A stretch of 64,000 nt of DNA from Siphonodentalium dalli. Lineage: Eukaryota > Mollusca > Scaphopoda > Gadilida > Siphonodentaliidae. The stretch is from NCBI GenBank assembly GCA_032622095.1, contig CP136064.1:5449512-5513511 (forward strand), read 5' to 3'. Below the pieces are notes generated by a model. The model did not search any database. It was not told the DNA's origin and saw nothing but the letters and a program-made list of their open reading frames with translations. The translations under genes were made by a program, and so were the position numbers. Below are positions 55,176 to 64,000 of this stretch, piece after piece. The stretch's first letter is position 1. Each line of letters starts with the position of its first letter.

Positions 55176-55391
55176 TACAGTAATGCTCTTATTAATCGAC
55201 CTCTTAACCAAAGCAGAATTATGGGTAACTTTTCAGGATTTAGTCGGAAATATGGCTTGTTGCCATTCATCGGAAAGCTCTTGGCGAGAGCTTTCCGATG
55301 AATGCAACAAGCCATATTTCCGAATAAATCCTGAAAAGTTACCCATAATTCTGCTTTGGTTAAGAGGTCGATTAATAAGAGCATTACTGTA
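55176..55391. mobile_element. Family C MITE, complete
   Basis: TACAGTAATGCTCTTATTAA to AGAGCATTACTGTA. Arms share private variants (CTCTTATTAATCGACCTC, AAAGCAG), another sign that both arms evolve together. Confidence 0.93.
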
Positions 55392-55470
55392 CATTGCGTC
55401 AACGATCTGCTTCGGGTGATACTCTGATCATTACTGGTAATATTCGTCTGACTAAATTTACAATAGGTTT

Positions 55471-55947
55471 CTATAGTCAGGGTTTCCGCTAGGGGGTAGG
55501 GGAATGGGGCCGGTAGCCATCAAGGGGAAAAATCCAGGTAAAAGTTGCCTGTTTTAGCACTGGTTAAACTAATTTCGTTATATCGGCCAATAGAATCGTG
55601 TGAGAGTAGAAATGGCAGATTGTTTTGTTCCATTTCTGCCTAAGTGCCAAGCTATCAAACCTTATACATCTACCTGTAACTTTAAAACTAGTAAATTTAT
55701 TAGATATTCCTGTTTAGATTTTCTGTATAACAACGCGTTTAGAGTGTGTACACTCGCAAGATATAAAATAAATTCACCTTTTAAAATTCCTTAGTACTAT
55801 TCCAACAAAATTCAGAAGTTTTAAACATCTTTATACTTTTATAGACATGCAGTATGTCCTGGGGTATGGCAGGAGGGGAAATCTTGGCGAGGGGAATGGG
55901 GCCGTCAAGGGGACCCCCTGCCGGTATAGCGGAAACCCTGCTATAGT
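55471..55947. mobile_element. Family I hAT-like element
   Basis: Element 55478-55940 with CAGGGTTTCCGCTAGGGGGT and TATAGCGGAAACCCTG ends. CTATAGT flanks both sides (7 bp visible). Subterminal GGGGAATGGGGCCG.CAAGGGGA appears in direct orientation near both ends (55500, 55890). Interior AT-rich, no transposase. Confidence 0.8.
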
Positions 55948-56089
55948 ATCAATGAAGATGACAGTAATTGATTGAAAATTTCTGACACAGCAGTGTAGAA
56001 TAAATACAGAACACAACTATTATCGAACTTGTTGCGGACGGCACACAGTTACATTTATCCTTGCGCACATCAATCAGTATTTAGTAGTT

Positions 56090-56365
56090 AAGGGTTAACT
56101 TATTATTTGAACATTTCCTGAGGGATAACTATACTCTTCATTGAGCATTTAGTGTATACAGGGTTAACTTATTATATGAACATTTCCTGAGGGAACCACT
56201 CATCAATGAGTATTTAGTAAATAATGGTTAACTCTATTTATCTTCCTGAGGGATAACTACTCATCAATGAGTATTTTGTATATACAGGGTAAACTACATG
56301 TAATTGTATGAACATTTCCTGGGGTAACTAATCATCAATGAGTATTTAGTTTATAGAGGGTTAAC
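56090..56365. repeat. ~70-75 bp degenerate tandem repeat, four units
   Basis: GGGTTAACTTATTAT.TGAACATTTCCTGAGGGATAACTA with CATCAATGAGTATTTAGT, starting near 56094, 56161, 56226 and 56287. The phrase is the reverse complement of ACTAAATACTCATTGATGA in the 128-bp minisatellite. Confidence 0.78.
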
Positions 56366-56605
56366 TGCTCGAATCTCATTCTCTGTTAATCACATGAGTT
56401 ACATTATTAATCCAGTTCTTGAGCCATTCCGAGTGTAATGCGCGCTGCCATTTACAGGCAGTGCCGCAGTTCACTAGAGCAGCAACATGCTCAAACAGAA
56501 GGAGTGGCCTTGCTCAAGGGTCACAACTAGGTGAGAGATTGGAACAGCATAGAACGTTAGTCACAATCCGCTGAATTCAAAACCTTGCCACTGTCGTAAG
56601 TCAGA
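56366..56605. other. Low-copy stretch, nothing recognised
   Basis: No repeat, frame or RNA assigned. Confidence 0.3.
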
Positions 56606-56609
56606 TTTT

Positions 56610-56855
56610 TTTACCCTGTGCCAATGCATTCTCTTATATATGCGAGTCGACCATAGGTCGCCTCGCATATATAAGAGAATGCATTGGCCTAACAATTTTT
56701 TATCATTTTTTTTAAATAAATGTTTCTTACAATTTTTAGGACATAAAATAAAAAAACATCCATTACCCTGCAGGGAGCCCCACACATATATAGAAGCATA
56801 TAGAAGAGTGTTGTCTGTTCATGTTTGTCTGGGGCTCTGTATGGGTGAAATTATA
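56610..56855 (-). mobile_element. Composite: F-type palindrome plus reversed E hairpin
   Basis: Palindrome 56621-56690, linker ATTTTTTATCATTTTTTTTA and CAATTTTTAGGACATAAAAT, E hairpin 56766-56838 in reverse, then GTATGGGTGAAATTATAAAA. It is the reverse complement of 45240-45480. Confidence 0.8.
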
Positions 56856-56883
56856 AAATATGTAAGGCCCTGTATGTACATGT

Positions 56884-57420
56884 AACTATCTTGCCAACCT
56901 GAGCCTTTTAACCAGAGAAAATTGCAAGTAAAATCCTGACAGTGTGCCGTTAACCCTATCACATCTCCCCCCCAATAACCGCACCTGCAATAATCCTGCC
57001 CCACCCCCTCCCTATCGCAATGTCACTTGATGTATCTATCTCCCAACCTGAGCCTTTTAACAGAGAAAATTGCATGTCAAAGCCTAAGAGCTTTCCGCTA
57101 ACCCCACATTCACCCACCCCACCTCCCGAACCACCAATAACCCTGCCCACAATAGCCCCACTCACCTTGTCACAATTGTCGCTGTATGTATCTATCTCGC
57201 AACCTAAGCATTTTAACCAGAGAAAATTGCATGTCAAAGCCTAAGAGCTTTTTCCGCTAACCCCACATTCATCCACCCGTGACCTACCGAACGCCCAATA
57301 ACACCACCCACAATAGTCCCACTCACCTTGTCACAATTGTCGATGTATGAATCTATCTCGCAACCTAAGCATTTTAACTAGAGAAAATTGCAAGTCGAAG
57401 CCTAAGAGCGTGCAATTCAC
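56884..57420. repeat. ~155-bp tandem repeat, about 3.5 units
   Basis: AGAGAAAATTGCA.GT occurs at ~56914, 57062, 57216 and 57379, each preceded by TATCT.GC.AACCT.AGC.TTTTAAC and followed by C-rich CCCACATTCA.CCACCC. Confidence 0.88.
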
Positions 57421-57640
57421 TCAGAGAAATCAATTCCCGTCCCCTACATTCTCCAAAGAATAGAATCGAAATTCTTCATAATTAGAGAAAATTGGTGTTG
57501 ACATTGGAAAATCTATAATGATAAAGACATGACAGGAAATGACCGTGGATAATCTGTTGAAGTATTGACTTCTCTTATCTAAATAAGCCCCTCTCTGTGT
57601 CTTTGCTGAAAGCACTTTGAGCACACAAAATGTAAAGAGA

Positions 57641-60335
57641 TATTGATACAGCCTTGTGGTCGGTGTTTGGAGATTATGGACCAGGCTTGAGTCTCGTTGC
57701 ATCCCCCCCGACCTTGAAGCAGCCTTGTGGCCGGTGTTTGGAGATTATGGACCAGGCTTGAGTCTCGTTGCACCCCCCCGACCTTGAAGCAGCCTTGTGG
57801 CCCGCGTTTGGAGATTATGGACCAGGCTTGAGTCTCGTTGCACCCCCCCCCCCCACCCTTGAGGCCAGTGTTTGGAGATTATGAAAAAGGCTTGAGTCTC
57901 GTTGCATCCCCCCCCCACCCTTGAAGCAGCCTTGTGGCCGGTGTTTGGAGATTATGGACCAGGCTTGAGTCTCATTGCATCCCCCCCGACCTTGAAGCAG
58001 CCTTGTGGCCGGTGTTTGGAGATTATGGACCAGACTTGAGTCTCGTTGCATCCCCCGACATTGAAGCAGCCTTGTGGCCGGTGTTTGGAGATTATGGACC
58101 AGGCTTGAGTCTCATTGCATCCCCCCGACCTTGAAGCAGCCTCGTGGCCGGTGTTTGGAGATTATGGACCAGGCTTGAGTCTCGTTGCATCCCCCGACTT
58201 TGAAGCAGCCTTGTGGCCTGCGTTTGGAGATTATGGACCAGGCTTGAGTCTCGTTGCATCCCCCGACCTTGAAGCAGCCTTGTGGCCGGTGTTTGGAGAT
58301 TATGGACCAGGCTTGAGTCTCGTTGCACCCCCCCGACCTTGAAGCAGCCTTGTGGCCCGCGTTTGGAGATTATGGACCAGGCTTGAGTCTCGTTGCACCC
58401 CCCCCCCCCACCCTTGAGGCCAGTGTTTGGAGATTATGAAAAAGGCTTGAGTCTCGTTGCATCCCCCCCCCACCCTTGAAGCAGCCTTGTGGCCGGTGTT
58501 TGGAGATTATGGACCAGGCTTGAGTCTCATTGCATCCCCCCCGACCTTGAAGCAGCCTTGTGGCCGGTGTTTGGAGATTATGGACCAGACTTGAGTCTCG
58601 TTGCATCCCCCGACATTGAAGCAGCCTTGTGGCCGGTGTTTGGAGATTATGGACCAGGCTTGAGTCTCATTGCATCCCCCCGACCTTGAAGCAGCCTCGT
58701 GGCCGGTGTTTGGAGATTATGGACCAGGCTTGAGTCTCGTTGCATCCCCCGACTTTGAAGCAGCCTTGTGGCCTGCGTTTGGAGATTATGGACCAGGCTT
58801 GAGTCTCGTTGCATCCCCCGACCTTGAAGCAGCCTTGTGGCCGGTGTTTGGAGATTATGGACCAGGCTTGAGTCTCGTTGCATCCCCCCCGACCTTGATA
58901 CAGCCTTGTGGCCGGTGTTTGGAGATTATGGACCAGGCTTGAGTCTCATTGCATCCCCCCCGACCTTGATACAGCCTTGTGGCCGGTGTTTGGAGGTTAT
59001 GGACCAGGCTTGAGTCTCATTGCACCCCCCCCCACCCTTGATACAGCCTTGTGGCCGGTGTTTGGAGATTATGGACCAGGCTTGAGTCTCATTGTATCCC
59101 CCCCCCCAACCTTGATACAGCCTTGTGGCCGGTGTTCGGAGATTATGGACCAGGCTTGAGTCTCGTTGCATCCCCCCCCCCCCGACCTTGAAGCAGCCTT
59201 GTGGTCGGTGTTTGGAGATTATGGACCAGGCTTGAGTCTCATTGCATCCCCCCCGACCTTGATACAGCCTTGTGGCCGGTGTTTGGAGATTATGGACCAG
59301 GCTTGAGTCTCGTTGCATCCCCCCCCCCCCCCCCGACCTTGAAGCAGCCTTGTGGTCGGTGTTTGGAGATTATGGACCAGGCTTGAGTCTCATTGCATCC
59401 CCCTCCCCCCGACCTTGATACAGCCTTGTGGCCGGTGTTTGGAGATTATGAACCAGGCTTGAGTCTCATTGCACCCCCCCCCACACCCTTGTTACAGCCT
59501 TGTGGCCGGTGTTTGGAGATTATGGACCAGGCTTGAGTCTCATTGCACCCCCCCCCCCCCGACCTTGATACAGCCTTGTGGTCGGTGTTTGGAGATTATG
59601 GACCAGGCTTGAGTCTCATTGCATCCCCCCGACCTTGATACAGCCTTGTGGTCGGTGTTTGGAGATTATGAACCAGGCTTGAGTCTCGTTGCATCCCCCC
59701 CCCGACCTTGATACAGCCTTGTGGCCGGTGTTTGGAGATTATGGACCAGGCTTGAGTCTCGTTGCATCCCCCCACCCTTGATACAGCCTTGTGGTCGGTG
59801 TTTGGAGATTATGGACCAGGCTTGAGTCTCATTGCATCCCCCCCCCGACCTTGATACAGCCTTGTGGCCGGTGTTTGGAGATTATGGACCAGGCTTGAGT
59901 CTCGTTGCATCCCCCCACCCTTGAAGCAGCCTTGTGGTCGGTGTTTGGAGATTATGGACCAGGCTTGAGTCTCGTTGCATCCCCCCGACCTTGAAGCAGC
60001 CTTTTGGTCGGTGTTTGGAGATTATGGACCAGGCTTGAGTCTCATTGCATCCCCCCCCCCCCCGACCTTGTGGTCGGTGTTTGGAGATTATGGACCAGGC
60101 TGGAGTCTCGTTGCATCCCCCCGACCTTGAAGCAGCCTTTTGGTCGGTGTTTGGAGATTATGGACCAGGCTTGAGTCTCATTGCATCCCCCCGACCTTGA
60201 TACAGCCTTGTGGTCGGTGTTTGGAGATTATGAACCAGGCTTGAGTCTCATTGCATCCCCCCCCCCCCGACCTTGATACAGCCTTGTGGTCGGTGTTTGA
60301 GATTATGAACCAGGCTTGAGTCTCGTTGCATCCAC
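57641..60335 (+). repeat. ~70-bp minisatellite ending each unit in a C-run
   Basis: About 35-40 units of CCTTGAAGCAGCCTTGTGGC, CGGTGTTTGGAGATTATGGA, CCAGGCTTGAGTCTCGTTGC then AT and 5 to ~18 Cs. Variants: GATACAGCC versus GAAGCAGCC, GTCGG versus GCCGG. 57780-58335 is copied almost exactly at 58335-58890, a 555-bp higher-order unit. The G-rich strand has regularly spaced G-runs. Open frames on both strands are artefacts. Confidence 0.96.
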
Positions 60336-60850
60336 CTGCCCTTGAAGCAGACTAATATGTCCAAATATTCCATTTGCACCCCTCCCCAAGTGTTGGAATT
60401 TTCCACCTGATAACTTCAAACAAAACACCCCCCCTCATTGCACCCCCCCCCCCCCCCCCCCGACCTTGATACAGCCTTGTGGCCCGTGTTTGGAGATTAT
60501 GAACCAGGCTTGAGTCTCGTTGCATCCCCCGACCTTGAAGCAGCCTTGTGGCCGGTGTTTGGAGATTATGGACCAGGCTTGAGTCTCGTTGCATCCCCCG
60601 ACCTTGATACAGCCTTGTGGTCGGTGTTTGGAGATTATGAACCAGGCTTGAGTCTCATTGCACCCCCCCCCCCCCCCGACCTTGATACAGCCTTGTGGCC
60701 GGTGTTTGGAGATTATGAACCAGGCTTGAGTCTCGTTGCCACCACCTGCCCTTGAAGCAGTCTAATATGTCCAAATATTCCATTTGCACCCCTCCCCAAG
60801 TGTTGGAATTTTCCACCTGATAACTTCAAACAAAACACCCCCCCCCCCCC
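60336..60850 (+). repeat. Second minisatellite block with duplicated spacer
   Basis: The spacer CTAATATGTCCAAATATTCC..TGATAACTTCAAACAAAACA occurs at 60352-60428 and 60763-60838. Between them are four minisatellite units (60465-60745). The ~410-bp [spacer + units] therefore forms another higher-order unit. C-runs of 18 or more occur at ~60444 and ~60838. Confidence 0.92.
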
Positions 60851-61061
60851 CCCCCTTACCCTACAAGGTTGGAAATTTCCAATTTAATGCAATTTCAGTC
60901 CAGAAATTTGAACGAAAGTAGAAAAATATTTAAATTTTGCTCTAAAACAACAAATTTCACACTAAATAATTATTGGCTTCTTTTATCTACATAGCGTTAA
61001 GCCCAATTCTGTGCCTTTTCTCAATTCACTCTTGAGAGGGTTTCCAACAGCACCTCTGCTC

Positions 61062-61311
61062 TTAACCCTTTGAGTGCCAGGTCCGATTTTTGTATCAACC
61101 CATATACCCTGTGCCAATGCATTCTCTTATATATGCGAGTCGACCATAGGTCGCCTCGCATATATAAGAGAATGCATTGGCCTAACATTTTTTTTTTTTT
61201 TTATTTTTTTTTTTTTTTTTACAATTTTAATATATTTTATTATATTCTTTAACAGACTTATTGTGTAGGTTTAGGGCCGATAATATCGGCCCCTGGCACT
61301 CAAAGGGTTAA
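61062..61311 (+). mobile_element. Family F piggyBac-like MITE, single-hairpin copy 2
   Basis: TTAACCCTTTGAGTGCCAGG..CCTGGCACTCAAAGGGTTAA, 250 bp, one palindrome (61113-61181), a long T tract (61187-61220) and the GGGCCGATAATATCGGCCCC subterminal hairpin. Close to the copy at 44073. Confidence 0.93.
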
Positions 61312-62055
61312 AATAGACCAAACTTCAATCCAAACAGGCAATTCCATTTGCAACCCCTTATTCTATCCATCAACCACCCCCCTGATCGGCATTTTACTTC
61401 AAATATTTGACCTTTATCCTAAAAACAACCAACTTTTAACTTTAGGACCCCCCTCCACCTTCGAACCTTGTAACACAGCCCCAAGCCCCAAACACCACCC
61501 TCCACTTTCCACACCCCTATTAAAAGTACTTAATCCAATTCAATGGTCCCCTTATCATCAGATTCCAACAACATTTTTGAAATGCTGCTTCAGTTATCAG
61601 AATTATAGTATAAAATTGCCAAAAACTGTTATTTATCAACATTTTGTTCAACAAAATTTTGCCGGTTTGACAAATATCTGACACAAAAAAGCCACTTGAT
61701 TTTAGAGTTATCCATCTTCATCCACAATTTGGCCCGAGACCATCTTCTCGTCAACTTTTTTTAAGGTGGTGAAAAATATTAGATTTCAAAAATCGATATC
61801 TGATCACTCTGAGCTTTGATGGGGTGTGTTCCTCTACTCAAATCAAATATTTTTTACCCATGAAGCCAAATAAATAGTAATTGACTCAATGAGGGGCGCT
61901 TAATCGGATTGAGTACCTTTAAAAGAGGTTCCCTGATGGCAGTAAGACCAGTACCATTGATATGGGACATGTATTTTCACCAGATCGATCATTTTTACGT
62001 GTGAATATTATATGAACAGTAAATTAGGTGTGAACTCCTCAGACAATTATTTCCT
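61312..62055. other. Low-copy stretch, nothing recognised
   Basis: C-rich left third, AT-rich remainder. No frame, RNA or window-internal repeat identified. Confidence 0.35.
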
Positions 62056-62778
62056 TAACTCTTATAATGCCAGGTACAACCAAATTGGCTGTAAATTATA
62101 ATGTTTAGATAAGATCACGAGCAATGCCTGGACTCTAGCTGGATTAGTACAACATCTTGCAGGTAACGAGTCGAAACGTTATGTGACATGCTCTTAGCAT
62201 GACATATAGTCAGCAAACTACAACTGATGATGATCTTATCAAAACATTTTGGCATTTTTGGGAGCATTTTCAAAAAATGTATAAATTCTACATTTGGCAT
62301 AAAATTATAATCTTGTTTTTGAGGGGCACGTTCTAAAACTATTTTCAAAAATTCCAATAAACCGCTCCAGGATCCAGGATCCACCTCAAATTAATAAACC
62401 GCTCCAGGATCCAGGATCCAGCTTCCACCTCAGAACTGTCATCAGAACGAGCAGCAAATTGTCTGCGAGAAATTGGGACCTTGGTCATCATCATATTTAG
62501 CCTCGAATCTTCTTTAATATGCCTAGCAGACAACCTCCCCTTTCTATTGACATCCATACATTTATGCACCACCTTCATTATGTGGGGAAATTATATGACG
62601 GATAGCTTGTAAGCCATTATTTCTTTCACTATACTTATGTTGACAAACGGAAAGGCCGTAAGGTCCATCAGCCAGAGCTTCATTCTGACTTGTTATTGTC
62701 ATTCCGGAGGGCTAGGTGTTATTTTCGTTGACCCGGGCAGATGTGTCACCCTGTCAGGCACCCACTTACCTGTATTGA
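62056..62778 (-). other. Unclassified region with two open minus-strand frames
   Basis: Minus-strand frames of 77 and 89 codons (62345-62578, 62115-62384) overlap in different frames. The phrase GAGTCGAAACGTTATGTGAC (plus strand, ~62168) and GATGACAGTTCTGAGGTGGA (minus, ~62420) superficially recall retroelement 3' regions, but I cannot assign them. A 43-bp tandem pair, AATAAACCGCTCCAGGATCC, lies at 62357 and 62395. ACAACCAAATTGGCTGTAAA at 62076 recurs at 63176. Confidence 0.3.
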
Positions 62779-63167
62779 TTAACCCTTTACCCAACAAAGC
62801 GGCCAAAACCGGCCAAATAAAGCTTCAACAGCCTAAAATATCTTCGGTCTGTCTCAATAGAACCATACAAATATGGATATCATTGGAACCGGCTCCTTGA
62901 CCACATTGTGATAGTTACAGTTATGCCCTGTGCCAATGCATTCTCTTATATATGCGAGTCGACCAAAGGTCGCCTCGCATATATAAGAGAATGCATTGGC
63001 CTAAAAAAATCTTTTTTTACCATTTTTTCTTACATTCTTTAACAATTTTATAATTTTTAATGTGTTAAGCCAATGCATTCTCTTATATATGCGAGGCGAC
63101 CTATGGTCGACTCGCATATATAAGAGAATGCATTGGCACATGGCCCTTCTGTTGGGTAAAGGGTTAA
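62779..63167 (-). mobile_element. Family B piggyBac-like MITE, copy 9
   Basis: TTAA-flanked full copy with both palindromes (62936-63000, 63069-63136). ACAACCAAATTGGCTGTAAA occurs 12 bp beyond its right end and also ~680 bp before its left end. Confidence 0.92.
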
Positions 63168-63408
63168 CCCATAAAACAACCAAATTGGCTGTAAATTATA
63201 ATGTTCAACTGACAGCCAAACATAGTAACGAGCTCATAATTGATTATTTGAACAAATTCTGGTTCCGATGATAATTTACAAAGAATTAGCCATGTATATG
63301 ATTGACAAGTGTCTCACCAACGACCAAGCCGAGACAAACGTTAAAGACATATTACGTGATTATTTCACTACTTCAAATTCATATTTTACGACTCGGCTAA
63401 TACATGTG

Positions 63409-63625
63409 TACAGTAATGCCCAAATTAATCGACTTCTTAACCACAGGAGAATTATGGGTAACTTTTCAGGATTTAGTCGGAAATATGGCTTGTTGCCATT
63501 CATCGGAAATCTCTCAATGAGAGCTTTCCGATGAATGGCAACAAACCATATTTCCAACTAAATCCTGAAAAGTTATCCATAATTCTCCTGTGGTTAAGGA
63601 GTCGATTATTTAGGGCATTACTGTA
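63409..63625. mobile_element. Family C MITE, complete
   Basis: TACAGTAATGCCCAAATTAA to GGGCATTACTGTA with both arms. The arms carry ACAGGAGAATTATGGG / CCATAATTCTCCTGTG, a shared variant. Confidence 0.93.
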
Positions 63626-63673
63626 TAAGATTTTATGAAGGAGAGTCATTGTATTTGATTTATATGAAGGAGA

Positions 63674-64000
63674 GCAGTGTTCGCGCTGGACCGAAAAAAA
63701 AGTTTAGCCAAATGAAAATTTTATTAGCCAAATGAAAAAAACTTTAGCCAAATGTTTTTTGGCCAAATTAAAAAAAAAATTTGGCCAAATTAAATCATCG
63801 TTTTCTGGTCGGTTCACAATTAATGACTAAAACGTAAAATCTAACAGACACAGGTAAAATACACAATAATTTAAATAATTTTGATGAACTAGAAGTAATT
63901 TTATATATATCATTTATTAAACAATTATTAATCTTTATGTGAAAGAGTGATGGGGGGGGGGGGTGGGGGGTAACCCGGGATTGTCCTTCTTAATGTCATT
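63674..64000 (+). mobile_element. Family H-like hAT end, left part only
   Basis: CAGTGTTCGCGCTGGACCG followed by five GCCAAAT repeats (63703-63790), the same plan as the H copies at 49745 and 51608 but otherwise dissimilar. The right end is outside the window or lost. A G-rich tract (63953-63970) lies near the edge. Confidence 0.6.

Noticed and set aside
57815-60755. Repeated frames such as WPVFGDYGPGLSL on plus and QRDSSLVHNLQTPATRL on minus
   Set aside because: Open on both strands through the ~70-bp minisatellite, no consistent start or domain, broken by variable C-runs.
62115-62578. Penelope-like or other retroelement ORF
   Set aside because: Two overlapping short frames in different phases with no RT or endonuclease motif; resemblance is to short phrases only.

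Overview
The window looks like gene-poor, repeat-dominated nuclear DNA of a marine invertebrate animal. Three things point that way: vertebrate-type TTAGGG interstitial telomeric arrays (lineages such as molluscs, annelids and deuterostomes use TTAGGG; most arthropods and nematodes do not), a non-LTR retrotransposon 3' fragment, and a tandem element whose tail resembles elements I associate with molluscan introns. A mollusc is my best guess, but the sequence does not prove it. I recognise no host protein-coding gene, rRNA gene or canonical tRNA gene. The longest open frame (160 codons, near 27.6-28.1 kb) is only a translation of degenerate telomeric repeats. Apart from one reverse-transcriptase fragment, the other open frames I examined are chance frames in repeats or unrecognised.

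Layout. 1-9,932: a tandem array of nearly identical ~3,006-bp noncoding units, open at the window's left edge and broken abruptly at 9,932. 9,933-13,270: a junction into transposon remnants, a ~600-bp dispersed duplicate and a 128-bp minisatellite. 13,280-15,025: an element carrying a ~161-bp tandem repeat with a 483-bp three-unit higher-order period. 15-26 kb: many short non-autonomous DNA transposons (MITEs) plus foldback elements. 26.4-30.3 kb: lower-copy sequence, a ~550-bp TTAGGG-derived array and a 50-bp minisatellite. 30.4-31.2 kb: a tRNA-like B-box sequence and the RT tail. 31-50 kb: MITEs, a 58-bp minisatellite, a segmental duplication (38.2/40.2 kb), a 23-bp minisatellite and a large perfect-armed palindrome. 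49.7-55.9 kb: hAT-type elements and a 664-bp tandem array built of transposon pieces. 57.6-60.75 kb: a ~70-bp C-run minisatellite. 61-64 kb: more MITEs.

MITE families, named here A to M for convenience. A: ~450 bp, TIR beginning CAAGCCTTGAAATAGTG, a long palindrome at each end, 8-bp target duplications. B, F and G: TTAA-flanked piggyBac-like families with different TIRs that share one ~66-bp palindrome. C: near-perfect palindromes with TA target sites and CAGT ends (Tc1/mariner-like). D, J and M: foldback elements. E: a ~72-bp GAGCCCC hairpin. H and I: hAT-like elements with CAGGG termini. K: the tandem-bearing element. The window supplies its own proof of mobility: exact target-site duplications (28,757; 50,833; 25,910; 49,737; 51,600) and paralogous empty sites (27,672 for A; 38,570 for B; 23,782 for A). 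The most distinctive theme is that A and the B/F/G group, unrelated by their ends, have both adopted a TIR plus paired-hairpin architecture.
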